Both the position numbers and the translations under genes were made by a program. 49,160 nt of DNA from assembly GCA_026708545.1 (NCBI GenBank), contig JAPOUT010000120.1, positions 1 to 49,160 on the forward strand. Direction: 5' to 3'. This DNA is from Hyphomicrobiales bacterium. GTDB lineage: Bacteria; Pseudomonadota; Alphaproteobacteria; JAPOUT01. Below, one piece after another: positions 7,999 to 16,876 of the stretch; within the stretch, counting starts at the first letter, position 1; each line of letters opens with the position of its first letter. The notes below the pieces were generated by a model. It saw only the letters and a list, made by a program, of their open reading frames with translations. It made no database searches and was not told where the DNA came from.

Positions 7999-9453
7999 TT
8001 AAGCCCAAATAGGTACATAACCGGAACGAGGATGCTCCGGGTCTAGGGATTTGATCCATTCCTCATTGAGGGCATCCCCGATAACTCCGGAGGCGAAGGC
8101 GCTGCTACTGCCGTTACCCGACAACCCAAGCCGGTCTCTCAACGTAGCGTTCGTCATCCTTCCATCCTCCAAATACGTGATAACCGCATGCTGGTAGCAG
8201 GCGCGCACACGCTCCGGCTTTGACATCTGCCTGAAATCCCTGGGACCATGGAGAATGACCTGTGTTGAGTCGTTGCCGACCCTGAATTCCGGTGGCGGAG
8301 ATTTATAGGATTCTTTTATTACTATATCCACTCCGCTTCCCCGCTCTTCACAAAAATCCATTCGACGCATCAAATCAGCCAGTTTCTGATTACGAGAGCG
8401 CGGAGATGAATCTATCATCCGGTCGGGTGCGATAAGCGATTCCCCGGGATTGTCGATTTGCAGCCTGTTGCGAAACACATAAATTTGCGGACCCGCACCG
8501 GTGATATGAAAATCCTGATGGACGAGGGCATTCACCAGCAATTCGCGGGTGGACCGCTTGGGAAAATCGGGTATGTCCTCCCTGTACGAGTTACCGACCT
8601 CTTCTCTCACATGCACGTGATCATAAATCCGGTCCAGGATATTATCGAAATCCAGGACATATCCCCTTTCTCCATCTCTTTTATCCTTCACGTCACTGGT
8701 CTTGCCATCACCTCTATAAACCGCCAAGCGTATCCCCTTGCGTGCCATGGATACACCAAAATTCGATAAATTTCTGGCAAACAGAATTGCGCCAAGATTG
8801 GTAATGTCCCATTTGCCTGCGTCGTTTTTTCGGATAATTCCTTCCGCCTCCAGTCTTTCGCAAATTTCCTCCGAGTTTGTCGGCTTGGGTTTTTTCATGC
8901 GTTCAAAGTATTTTTCCCAATCAAGCAAATCAAGCACTAGGTCCTGCTCCAAATGTTCCTTGGCCGCGGCTTCTTCCCAATTGAATTTCCCGAGCCGGGA
9001 AATCAGTTTTTCGTGCACCTGCCGATGTTGCCGTAAATTTGAAACAGAGTTGCCTATACGAACATAATTTGTGTTGCGAAAAGCCGTCGGCACGCCAACC
9101 GCCGCCGACACTTCCAAGAGAACCACCCTGCCTTGCGGGTGCGTTATTTCCTTGAATTCAAACGAGGGGCAGGGATCCAACATCCTTGCTAAATAGATAG
9201 GCAAATCCTGATTGCCGTGTTTTACGGTTTCATGATTAAAAGGGGTGCCCACTATCTGGCGGGATTTATCATCAACGCCCCAAATGACATATCCGCTGTC
9301 CCGACCAACCAAAGCCGCACCATTCGAAAGAGCCGAGCACAACTTACCTATTGCCTCAGAGTCTGAAACCCCGACCTTAAATTCAAGCCATTCTGATTCA
9401 TTATTTCTCCGAAGTTCATCAACAAGATCGATATCGCGCGTGTCGGTTGTCAT
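7999..9453 (-). CDS. Schlafen AlbA_2-HATPase ATP-binding regulator-like protein
   Basis: 484 residues. The N terminus has the Schlafen/AlbA_2 signature (SEWLEFKVG, then GG/GRDSGYVIWGVDD around 50-60). Residues about 290-400 resemble the divergent HATPase_c_4 module (RSTRELLVNALVHQDF, DNPGE, EERGSGVDIV). The C terminus (about 430-475) looks like a winged helix (TNATLRDRLGLSG). Such proteins are annotated as ATP-binding transcriptional regulators, and related ones occur in defence islands. Here it stands alone between gene-poor flanks, more AT-rich than the neighbouring core genes, which suggests horizontal acquisition. Role is not inferable beyond the domains. Confidence 0.8.
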   Translation of the reverse strand: MTTDTRDIDLVDELRRNNESEWLEFKVGVSDSEAIGKLCSALSNGAALVGRDSGYVIWGVDDKSRQIVGTPFNHETVKHGNQDLPIYLARMLDPCPSFEFKEITHPQGRVVLLEVSAAVGVPTAFRNTNYVRIGNSVSNLRQHRQVHEKLISRLGKFNWEEAAAKEHLEQDLVLDLLDWEKYFERMKKPKPTNSEEICERLEAEGIIRKNDAGKWDITNLGAILFARNLSNFGVSMARKGIRLAVYRGDGKTSDVKDKRDGERGYVLDFDNILDRIYDHVHVREEVGNSYREDIPDFPKRSTRELLVNALVHQDFHITGAGPQIYVFRNRLQIDNPGESLIAPDRMIDSSPRSRNQKLADLMRRMDFCEERGSGVDIVIKESYKSPPPEFRVGNDSTQVILHGPRDFRQMSKPERVRACYQHAVITYLEDGRMTNATLRDRLGLSGNGSSSAFASGVIGDALNEEWIKSLDPEHPRSGYVPIWA

Positions 9454-9949
9454 GCTGTTTACCAGCTAGGATTGAGGTTAAGGGCAAATGAGAGCGGAAT
9501 TTTTCGATTTTATAGCATGATTTCGCTTGCTTAACAAGTTCGCACGGTTCCCGACATTGAAGAAAAAGTTTTGAAATCACGAATGAATCAATGACTTATG
9601 CACGCACACTAATTGCCTCAACCGCATGACGTTATGCGGAATTCGCGACAAGGTGCCAGATACATGTTTCGATATGCGCCAACGAACCGCCCGCCGAAAC
9701 ACCCCTCCCCTTCGTTTGCGCGCGGAGATTCGAGACCGAACGACATAAGGGAAATCATCGAACACAATGCCGACACCCTGCCGGACGGCTGCTATTGCGA
9801 ATCCCCTCGCCTTACGAGACCGGCTCCGGCTGGCGTGACCGCCGCAGCGCACGGGAGAAAATGCAAAAAACCAGGGCTCCAGAGCAACAGGCATGCCGAG
9901 AAAGGCCATGGCCCCGCCTCCCCCCAAACGTTTCAAGAAGCCTGCAAAA
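9454..9949. other. intergenic, no gene seen
   Basis: Overlapping frames exist on both strands here, but their protein sequences are low-quality (arginine- and proline-rich, no pattern) and none has a ribosome binding site. I see no RNA gene. Confidence 0.4.
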
Positions 9950-9964
9950 CTCTATAAAAAATCG

Positions 9965-10062
9965 TCTTGCGAAACCGGCGGTTTGGTGCTACTCCCTTCC
10001 AAGACGGGAGGCGCCTATGGCAATCCCCCCGCGCAACCAAAGCCGATCAGGAGGCCGGAACC
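9965..10062 (+). promoter_or_regulatory. structured 5' leader of the beta-propeller gene
   Basis: Between 9975 and 10055 nested pairings are possible: GGTTTGGT with ACCAAAGC, enclosing GGTGC/GCGCC and CTCCC/GGGAG. The AGGAGG ribosome binding site lies at the 3' edge, in the segment following the outer stem. This is the geometry of a riboswitch or translational leader. I cannot match it to a known class; it shares only loose C-rich and AGGAGG-type elements with cobalamin leaders. Confidence 0.3.
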
Positions 10063-11238
10063 ATGACAAAAATTTTCCCTCTCGCAACAAGCATCATCGC
10101 CATCGCGCTCGCACTCGTATTCCCGTCCACGCAAGCCGATGCCCACCATCATGTCCAGAACAAATGGGCAAATCACCTCTTCGTCCCCAACCGCGAGTCC
10201 AACGATATTGCCGTCATCGACACGCGGTCCGACACGCTTATCGCACGCATTCCCGTCGGCGCAACACCGCACCAAGTCACTCTTGCTCCCACATTGGGCA
10301 AACTAGCCGTTACCAACAGTGCCGATAACACTCTTTCCATTATCGACCTCGAAAGCATGCAAACAAGTGCAACGCTTACGCTCGGCAACACGCCCGAACA
10401 CATGCAACTCCATCCCGAAGGTGAAATTCTCGCCGTCGGCAACATCGAAGGGGGAACCATCTCGCTCGTGTCCCTGCGCGAGGAGGTCGAACTCCATCGC
10501 ATCGCCGGATTGCACGAACCGCACAACATGACCTTCAGCCCGGACGGCAAAAGCCTCTATGTCGGCAACCTCGGCGCCAACTTTCTATCCGTCATTGACG
10601 TTGAGAGCGCGGAGCTGACCGAGCGGCTTCCCGTCGGCTCCGGGCGTGCAACCGCATCTCTCGGCGCAAGCGACGAACACCAAGGCATCATTGACGTCAC
10701 CGCAAGCCCGGACGGCTCTTTGGGCTTTGCGGCGTTCGGTGACGGCGACGCGCTTGGTGTCTTTGACCTGCGCACGGGCGAGCAAATCGCCTCGCGTCCC
10801 ACCGGCGACCTGCCGTGGCGCGCTTACCCTTCCGCCGACGGCGCTTACATGATCGTGCCGAACAACGGTGACAGAACCGTCTCCATCTTCGAGGCGGGCG
10901 CACCTTTCGAGGAAGTCGCGCGCGTGGAGGGTGCCGAGGACATGACCGGCGTGAACGCAAGCCGCGATACCGCTTTTGTCATTGCACGGGGCGGCGAGGA
11001 AATCGTCATCATCGACCTTGAAAGCCTTGAGACCGTCGATACCATCGCCCTGCCCGGCGCATCACCCGAGACCGGCGTGCTCACGCCCGACGGAGAAAAA
11101 CTCTACGTTGCGCTCAGTGGCACCAATGCCGTCGCGGTTATTGATGTCGAGCGGCGCGAGATGAGCAAGCGCATTGAGGATGTCGGCGCGGGTCCGTGGG
11201 GCGCCTTCCTGCTCGGCGCGGATAATTATTGCCACTGA
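10063..11238 (+). CDS. secreted YVTN-family beta-propeller protein
   Basis: 391 residues. A signal peptide (KIFPLATSIIAIALALVF...ADA, cleaved near residue 27) exports it to the periplasm. The mature part consists of repeated about 40-residue blades with the pattern LFVPN...D-I-A-V-I-D-T, P-H-x-V-x-x-x-P-G/D-G-K-x-x-V-x-N, typical of seven-bladed YVTN/NHL-type propellers. The start at 10063 is set by AGGAGG 9-10 bases upstream. It overlaps the following S41-like gene by ten bases. Propellers of this type often act with periplasmic redox or metal proteins, but no ligand is evident here. Confidence 0.8.
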   Translation: MTKIFPLATSIIAIALALVFPSTQADAHHHVQNKWANHLFVPNRESNDIAVIDTRSDTLIARIPVGATPHQVTLAPTLGKLAVTNSADNTLSIIDLESMQTSATLTLGNTPEHMQLHPEGEILAVGNIEGGTISLVSLREEVELHRIAGLHEPHNMTFSPDGKSLYVGNLGANFLSVIDVESAELTERLPVGSGRATASLGASDEHQGIIDVTASPDGSLGFAAFGDGDALGVFDLRTGEQIASRPTGDLPWRAYPSADGAYMIVPNNGDRTVSIFEAGAPFEEVARVEGAEDMTGVNASRDTAFVIARGGEEIVIIDLESLETVDTIALPGASPETGVLTPDGEKLYVALSGTNAVAVIDVERREMSKRIEDVGAGPWGAFLLGADNYCH

Positions 11239-12008
11239 GGAAACCGCTCATCATCGCGGGGATGGCGCTCGCCATCCTTGCTGACGAGACGCGCGCGCAG
11301 GACGCGGGCGGCATCGGGCGGCTTTATGATGCCGTTGCGGATGTCTCGGCACGGCCGTTGCCGTCCGTAAAAGCACTGGCCTCTATGTGCGACGGTGACG
11401 TGGTGTGCGCGGGCGAAGCGCTGGCATCCTCCTTGGGACCCCATGCGCGATTGGAGCGAATCACCCATCCCTCGACCGACTCGATACGGGGCGTCGAAAC
11501 GCGCCCCTCCGTTGAGGTTTCCGGTGAAAACGGCCGGCGGGTGATTCGACTTGGACGCTTCGGCAGAAAAGCGGTTTGGGAATTGCGCGAGGCCCTACAA
11601 GGCGCGCACGAAACCGTCATCATTGACTTGCGCGCCAACCGGGGCGGGGATTTTGATCGAATGCTACGCGTCGCAGGCATATTCTGCGGAAGCGTTGAAA
11701 ACGCGGTTCGTCTGGTCGGGGAAAACATCGAACGGTGGTTCTCGATTCCCGGAGAAAAGGAATTGCACGGCAGGCGGAAATTGCAAGTTTGGATCGGAGA
11801 ACAAACAGCAAGCAGCGCCGAGGTTCTCGCAGCACTGCTTAAACTTCACGCCGGCGCGAAATTATCGGGAGAAAAAACTTTCGGTAAGAACGTCCTGTTG
11901 CGCGAGGTCGCCGTTGCGCACGAATGGAGGCTGCTGGTTCCATCCGGCCGCCTTGAAATCGAGGGAATCGTCTTGGAAGGAGGCTTAACTCCCGACGAAA
12001 GCCTGTGA
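11229..12008 (+). CDS. S41-like peptidase, periplasmic
   Basis: 259 residues with a signal-like N terminus (LRKPLIIAGMALAILADETRAQ). The S41 core is recognisable: VIIDLRANRGGDFD near 129-142, the nucleophile motif TASSAE with Ser195, and GEKTFGKN with Lys220. The 25-residue Ser-Lys spacing equals that of plant D1 processing peptidase. No PDZ domain is present, so this is a minimal member. The TTG start at 11229 keeps the full signal peptide and overlaps the propeller stop; an ATG at 11262 would truncate it. The tight coupling suggests the two secreted proteins work together. Confidence 0.7.
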   Translation: MPLRKPLIIAGMALAILADETRAQDAGGIGRLYDAVADVSARPLPSVKALASMCDGDVVCAGEALASSLGPHARLERITHPSTDSIRGVETRPSVEVSGENGRRVIRLGRFGRKAVWELREALQGAHETVIIDLRANRGGDFDRMLRVAGIFCGSVENAVRLVGENIERWFSIPGEKELHGRRKLQVWIGEQTASSAEVLAALLKLHAGAKLSGEKTFGKNVLLREVAVAHEWRLLVPSGRLEIEGIVLEGGLTPDESL

Positions 12009-12009
12009 G

Positions 12010-12900
12010 CTAAAACCAGTCCGTTTCCGGCAGGCCGCGGCGACGGCATGCGGCGGTCAGGGTGTTTCCCAGCAGACACGCAATCGTCATCGGCCCGACG
12101 CCGCCGGGAACCGGCGTTATCGCCCCCGCATGCGAACACTCCCCGAAAGCGACATCGCCGACCAAACGGGATTTGCCGCCCTCTCCGTCCACCCGGTTGA
12201 TTCCCACGTCTATCACAATCGCGCCGGTCTTTACCCAGTCGCCCCGAACCATCTCCGCACGCCCGACCGCCGCGACCAAAATATCCGCCCCGCGGCACAC
12301 TTGCGGCAAATCGCGCGTGCGCGAATGCGCGACCGTAACCGTGCAGTTGTCCGCCAGCAACAATTGCGCAACGGGCTTGCCCACGAGATTTGAGCGTCCC
12401 ACGATCACCGCATGCAAACCCTGCATCTCCCCGCCCGCCGCCTCGCGTGCGAGTATCCGGCAACCCATCGGCGTGCAAGGAACCATCCCGTCCATGCCGC
12501 CGGCAAGCCGCCCCATATTCAGCGGATGCAAACCGTCGACATCCTTGTCCGGCGATATCGTCTCAATCACGCGCGATTGCCGGATATGTTCGGGAACCGG
12601 AAATTGAACCAAAATGCCGTCCACTTCGTCATCAGCGTTGAGTTCGCATACCTTTTCGAGCAAAACCTCTTCGGAAGTGTCCGCCGGCAAGCGGAATTCC
12701 AGCGAGCGCATGCCGACCTCTTCGGTCTGTCGAACCTTGTTGCGCACATAAACCTGGCTGGCGGGATCCTCCCCGACCAGAACAACCGCCAAACCCGGTT
12801 GCGTGCCATGCTTCTCGCGCAGTTGCGACACCAACGCGCCGATACGCTCGCGCAATCGTGCTGCGACCGCCTTGCCGTCAATTCTCCTTGCTTCGCTCAT
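12010..12900 (-). CDS. folD: methylenetetrahydrofolate dehydrogenase/cyclohydrolase
   Basis: Bifunctional cytoplasmic enzyme interconverting 5,10-methylene-THF and 10-formyl-THF with NADP. 296 residues, normal length. Catalytic Tyr51 and Lys55 lie in YVRNK, the NADP site in GRSNLVGKP, and the family tail [10 protein letters not shown] is present. It ends one base from the convergent S41-like gene. Folate one-carbon units link it in function to the demethylating flavoprotein at 43453. Confidence 0.95.
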   Translation of the reverse strand: MSEARRIDGKAVAARLRERIGALVSQLREKHGTQPGLAVVLVGEDPASQVYVRNKVRQTEEVGMRSLEFRLPADTSEEVLLEKVCELNADDEVDGILVQFPVPEHIRQSRVIETISPDKDVDGLHPLNMGRLAGGMDGMVPCTPMGCRILAREAAGGEMQGLHAVIVGRSNLVGKPVAQLLLADNCTVTVAHSRTRDLPQVCRGADILVAAVGRAEMVRGDWVKTGAIVIDVGINRVDGEGGKSRLVGDVAFGECSHAGAITPVPGGVGPMTIACLLGNTLTAACRRRGLPETDWF

Positions 12901-12933
12901 CGAATTCGTCCTCCTTTGAAAACAGTGGGGGTT

Positions 12934-13227
12934 TTATTGATAACCGAGTGCCGGCTGAAACCAATAGAGCAATTCGCGCGCCAATAGCAGCGAGAGAATC
13001 ATTATCACATGGGAAATGTCTATCACGCCCATGTTCGGCGCAAGTTTGCGAAGCGGCTTGAGTATCGGCTCCGTCAGCCGGCTGACCAGATACCACAGCG
13101 CCAGGAAAAATTTGCTGTCCGTATCCACCAGGTCGAACGCGATTATCCATCTAAAAATCGCATTTACAACCACGAGACAAATGTAAATCTCAATCAAACG
13201 ATCGGCGAGTTGCAATGTCGGACTCAT
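12934..13227 (-). CDS. YggT family membrane protein (first copy)
   Basis: 97 residues with two hydrophobic regions flanking the YggT signature (LTEPILKPLRKLAPNMGVIDISHVIMIL). YggT proteins are inner-membrane proteins linked to cell envelope and osmotic functions. ATG at 13227 has GGAGAGG upstream. It lies 33 bases upstream of folD and 167 bases downstream of a second yggT copy. Confidence 0.85.
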   Translation of the reverse strand: MSPTLQLADRLIEIYICLVVVNAIFRWIIAFDLVDTDSKFFLALWYLVSRLTEPILKPLRKLAPNMGVIDISHVIMILSLLLARELLYWFQPALGYQ

Positions 13228-13394
13228 GAATCCTCTCCGTCCCGTTCCACCGCTTCGGCGGACCTTCCCGCACCCGGACCGTTCTCGTCCGGCATGACAC
13301 CGGCACATCGACGCATTCGCGAACCGTGCCACGACCGTGCCGCAATTCCATCCACTCTACCCATTCGAACCCGCCTTTTTTTTTAATACATGTT

Positions 13395-13685
13395 TTAATA
13401 AATAAACGTCAGCCAAAGACGCCAGAGAAGTTCACGCAAGAATATCAGCGCGAGAATCAAAATCACAGGAGAAATATCGATCGCGCCTATATTCGGCAGA
13501 AAAGAGCGAATCAACCGAAGCGGCGGATCCGTCAGCCGGTGGAGCAAATACCCGAGCGACGCGATAAAGCGATTGCCCGTATTCACCAGGTTGAACGCAA
13601 CCAACCAGCTAAAAACCGCGCTTGCGATGATGACCCAGATGTAAACCTGAATGAGGTTATTGACGAGTTCCAGCAATGCAATCAT
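13395..13685 (-). CDS. YggT family membrane protein (second copy)
   Basis: 96 residues with the same layout as its neighbour (LTDPPLRLIRSFLPNIGAIDISPVILIL). The pair arose by tandem duplication and has since diverged. Its ATG overlaps the stop of the upstream thioredoxin-like gene as ATGA, so it is translated as part of a tlpA-yggT-yggT-folD run. A nine-base T run (13376-13384 on the plus strand) lies just past its 3' end. Confidence 0.85.
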   Translation of the reverse strand: MIALLELVNNLIQVYIWVIIASAVFSWLVAFNLVNTGNRFIASLGYLLHRLTDPPLRLIRSFLPNIGAIDISPVILILALIFLRELLWRLWLTFIY

Positions 13686-14278
13686 GAACTGCCCCCCAAT
13701 ACGCCCGTGCGGGCATCTTCTATCAGGCGAAGCGCCGCATCCGAATCCCATTTCGCCGGACCGGAAATCCTTCCAATCTCCAAACCGCCCCTGTCCAGCA
13801 ACACCGAGGTCGGCATTCCGATGATGCCGAACTCGTATGCGAGGGAGGCGTCCAAATCCCGATACGCCGGCAGGTTCGACGCGCCCAATTCCGCAAGCGC
13901 CTCAACCAATTTGTGCACCTCCACATCCTCGACGGCAACCGTGACCACCTGGAAATCCTCCCCGCCCTGAAGCGACTGCAAGTTTGCCAGCGTCGGCATT
14001 TCCTCCTTACACGGCGCGCACCAGCGCGCCCAGAGGTTCACCAAAACCACCTGCCCGCCGAAACCGTCAAAGGAGAGGGCGCCGCCGTCCACATCCTCGA
14101 AACTCGCCTTCCCGAACGATTTCGCCGAATCAGCCGTCACAAAGCGCTTCATGCCTATATTATTCGCCCCCGGCGCACCCTGCCCAGACGCGCCTAGATG
14201 TAGTATGCTCCACGCAGAGGCGCACAACACAAACAACGCCGCGAGCACAAGTATTATCCGGGAAGAGGCCTTCATCAT
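13682..14278 (-). CDS. TlpA-like membrane-anchored thioredoxin
   Basis: 198 residues. An N-terminal hydrophobic anchor ([20 protein letters not shown]) places the domain in the periplasm. The redox motif is WCAPC with Cys87 and Cys90, followed by the TlpA/AhpC-type core and the cis-proline loop GMPTS. It reduces or delivers electrons for cytochrome maturation or other periplasmic disulfides. The start at 14278 overlaps the start codon of argH on the other strand, so the two genes' 5' ends overlap. No clear ribosome binding site precedes it. Confidence 0.8.
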   Translation of the reverse strand: MMKASSRIILVLAALFVLCASAWSILHLGASGQGAPGANNIGMKRFVTADSAKSFGKASFEDVDGGALSFDGFGGQVVLVNLWARWCAPCKEEMPTLANLQSLQGGEDFQVVTVAVEDVEVHKLVEALAELGASNLPAYRDLDASLAYEFGIIGMPTSVLLDRGGLEIGRISGPAKWDSDAALRLIEDARTGVLGGSS

Positions 14279-15659
14279 GAGCGCAAAGATACGACAAGCA
14301 CGCTTCCATGTCGAGATGCATGATGCCATGGAGCGCATCAACGATGCGACGCACTTTGACAAGCGCCTCTACGCCGAGGATATTGAAGCCTCTCAGGCGC
14401 ACTGCCGGATGCTCGTTGCACGCAATATCATCTCCCGCCAGGACGGCGAGAGCATCATCAAGGGGCTTACACAAATCCGTGAAGAAATCGACAAGGGCGA
14501 TTTCACCTTTGATTCGAAGCTGGAAGACGTCCACATGAACATCGAGCACCGGCTGCACGAACTCATCGGCGATGCCGCCGGACGACTCCATACCGCACGC
14601 TCAAGAAACGACCAGGTCGCAACCGATTTTCGACTCTACATTCGGCGCGGCATCGAGACGATCGAAATGCAACTCAAGGAATTGCAAAACGCACTCGTGG
14701 ACGCGGGAGAACAACACGCCGCAACCATCATGCCCGGCTTCACGCATCTGCAGCCGGCGCAACCGGTCACCTTCGGACACCATCTGCTCGCTTACGTCGA
14801 GATGTTCGAGCGCGATCGCATACGCTTTGCCAATGCGCGGGAGAATCTCAACGAGTCGCCGCTGGGTGCATGCGCGCTCGCGGGAACCTCCTTTCCCATC
14901 GACCCGGAACAAACCGCCGCCGACCTCGGCTTTCGGAAACCCTGCGGCAATTCCATCGATGCCGTCTCGGACAGGGACTTCGCCCTCGAGTCTCTCGCGG
15001 CCGCAAGCATCTCCGCAATGCATCTCTCCCGCCTGGCGGAGGAAATCGTGCTGTGGAGTTCGGCGCTGGTCGGATTCGTCCGGCTCTCGGATGCATACAG
15101 CACGGGATCGTCGATCATGCCGCAAAAGCGCAATCCCGACGCCGCGGAACTCGTCCGCGCCAAGGCAGGAAGGATTGCCGGTGATTTCGTGTCCCTCCTG
15201 ATGGTGATGAAAGCGCTGCCGCTGTCATATTCCAAGGACATGCAGGAAGACAAGGAGCCCCTGTTCGATGCACTGGAGTCGCTGGGATTGGGGATTGCGG
15301 CGATGCGCGGGATGGTCGGGGACATGACTCCCGACCCGGAGGCGATGCGCGCCGCTTCTGCAGCGGGTTTTTCGACCGCCACCGACCTCGCCGACTGGCT
15401 CGTGCGCGAACACGCCCTTCCCTTCCGAGAAGCGCATAGAATCGTCGGCGAATTGGTGGGCATCGCCGAAGCGCGCGGCACGGGTTTGGAAGAGTTGTCG
15501 CTGCAGGAGTTTCAAAAAGTCGATGCGCGCATAGACGAGAGTGCGTTGAAAATCCTGAGCGTGGAAGACTCGGTCGCCTCGCGCACCTCTCCCGGCGGAA
15601 CCTCCCCCGGGAACGTTGCCGCCGCAATCGCGCGCTGGCGAAAGCATCTGCGCGCGTAG
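14277..15659 (+). CDS. argH: argininosuccinate lyase
   Basis: Final step of arginine synthesis: argininosuccinate to arginine and fumarate. 460 residues, normal length. The fumarase-superfamily signature [12 protein letters not shown] lies at 277-288 and the catalytic histidine segment is [14 protein letters not shown]. The ATG at 14277 gives the expected N terminus and is preceded by GAAGAGG. The divergent tlpA/argH arrangement is frequent in alphaproteobacteria. The gene ends seven bases before the convergent SDR gene. Confidence 0.93.
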   Translation: MSAKIRQARFHVEMHDAMERINDATHFDKRLYAEDIEASQAHCRMLVARNIISRQDGESIIKGLTQIREEIDKGDFTFDSKLEDVHMNIEHRLHELIGDAAGRLHTARSRNDQVATDFRLYIRRGIETIEMQLKELQNALVDAGEQHAATIMPGFTHLQPAQPVTFGHHLLAYVEMFERDRIRFANARENLNESPLGACALAGTSFPIDPEQTAADLGFRKPCGNSIDAVSDRDFALESLAAASISAMHLSRLAEEIVLWSSALVGFVRLSDAYSTGSSIMPQKRNPDAAELVRAKAGRIAGDFVSLLMVMKALPLSYSKDMQEDKEPLFDALESLGLGIAAMRGMVGDMTPDPEAMRAASAAGFSTATDLADWLVREHALPFREAHRIVGELVGIAEARGTGLEELSLQEFQKVDARIDESALKILSVEDSVASRTSPGGTSPGNVAAAIARWRKHLRA

Positions 15660-15665
15660 CGCGTC

Positions 15666-16364
15666 TCACATATGGCGCGTGACGCCGCCGTCGACGCGAA
15701 GGCTTTGCCCGGTGATATAGCCGGAATCCTCGCTCAATAAAAACACCGCGGCCTTTGCCTGCTCCTCCGCCCTGGCCAGCCGTCCGAGCGCGGACATGTC
15801 CGCGAACTTCTGCGGCAGATCAAGGCTGTCCGTAAATCCCGGCAACAGGCAATTCATTCGAATGTTCGCCGCACCGTAGCGGTCCGAGTAAAGTTTTGAA
15901 AAACTTGAAACGCCGACGCGATAGACGCTTGAAGTCGGAAAAGTCAGACTCGGCTCAAAGGCGGAGAAAGTCGTGATGGCAACGATTGAGCCGCCGCCCT
16001 GTTTTTCCATAACCGGCGTGACCAACTTGCACAGGCGTATCACGGGCTTGAGAACCATCTCGTGGGCCTTGTCCCAGTCCGTCTCGGGGATCTCCAGCAG
16101 GTCTCCTTTCGGCGGACCGCCGACGTGAATCAAAAGCGCATCCACCCGGCCGTAGGTTTTCATTGCAAGGTCGAAGAGGGCTTTCGTGTCTTCGGCGCTC
16201 TCGACATACCCGCGACGGGCAACCCCTCCCAGTTCGGCGGCAAGCGCCTCGCAACGCTCGCTCGGCGACATCAGCGCCAAACCATATCCCCGCGCGTGAA
16301 GCTCGCGCGCGACCGCCGCTCCCATGCCCTTGCCCGCACCTGTTACGATTGCCGCTTTTTTCAT
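15666..16364 (-). CDS. atypical short-chain dehydrogenase/reductase
   Basis: 232 residues with the Rossmann motif TGAGKGMG (8-15) and a C-terminal YITGQSLRVDGG. The usual NNAG is replaced by HVGGPP (80-85). The catalytic Y-x-x-x-K is broken: Tyr148 in SSVYRVGV is followed by Val152 where lysine is expected. This matches a known GGPP-type SDR subfamily with an R-containing active site rather than a damaged gene. Substrate unknown. ATG at 16364 has GGGAGA upstream; an ATG at 16382 is possible. It follows the nar cluster on the same strand and may be cotranscribed. Confidence 0.75.
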   Translation of the reverse strand: MKKAAIVTGAGKGMGAAVARELHARGYGLALMSPSERCEALAAELGGVARRGYVESAEDTKALFDLAMKTYGRVDALLIHVGGPPKGDLLEIPETDWDKAHEMVLKPVIRLCKLVTPVMEKQGGGSIVAITTFSAFEPSLTFPTSSVYRVGVSSFSKLYSDRYGAANIRMNCLLPGFTDSLDLPQKFADMSALGRLARAEEQAKAAVFLLSEDSGYITGQSLRVDGGVTRHM

Positions 16365-16394
16365 TTGCGCGTCTCCCGTCATTTTGCTGCCGTG

Positions 16395-16865
16395 TTATTG
16401 CACCAAGGGGCTGTCGCTGCCTTCCATGTCGAATCCGACAATGCGCGCGCGCCCGGCAAGCAATCGAATGTACTGGCTTATTCCCGTCTTAAGCGAGCGC
16501 GTGTACAGATATTTTCGAATGTGCTCCTCAACCTTCTCGAAAGGCAGCTGCGCACGGGTTTTCCTGTCAACGAAACGCTCGAGATTGCTCTCGTAATAGT
16601 AACGGCAACTGGACTCGTCCGCTTCGGGAACGCAAACCTCGCGCGCGAGCAAAACGTCTATCTTCTCCTCGACCTTTTTGGCATCGGCGATGTCGGCATC
16701 CCCCAGCAAATCCGCCTCGCGCGCGGCCTGCAGCAACAGTTGTCGAATTACAAGCGCGCGGGCTGCTTCATGGCGGGCGGCCTGGAGGGAATCCGCACGG
16801 TGGTACTGCATCTCCGCGTGAACCTCGTCGTCGGTAATTTCGACGTCATTAACGATGATGGGCAC
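16395..16865 (-). CDS. NifM-like nar-operon protein lacking the PPIase domain
   Basis: 156 residues, GTG start. The N-terminal half (EMQYHRADSLQAARHEAARALVIRQLLLQ) and the C-terminal end (QYIRLLAGRARIVGFDMEGSDSPLVQ) match the two ends of parvulin-type NifM-like proteins encoded after narI in many proteobacteria. Those relatives are about 270-300 residues with a rotamase domain between the ends. Here the text jumps from YYESNLERFVDRKTRAQ straight to LPFEKVEEHI, so the PPIase core is absent in a clean in-frame deletion. What remains is a helical chaperone-like scaffold. It probably assists nitrate reductase assembly, by context only. Confidence 0.7.
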   Translation of the reverse strand: MPIIVNDVEITDDEVHAEMQYHRADSLQAARHEAARALVIRQLLLQAAREADLLGDADIADAKKVEEKIDVLLAREVCVPEADESSCRYYYESNLERFVDRKTRAQLPFEKVEEHIRKYLYTRSLKTGISQYIRLLAGRARIVGFDMEGSDSPLVQ

Positions 16866-16876
16866 GGTGCAATGCC

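Noticed and set aside
9965-10062. Cobalamin riboswitch
   Set aside because: Only loose C-rich and AGGAGG-type similarity; the conserved core and pairing order are not there, so it is kept only as an unassigned folded leader.
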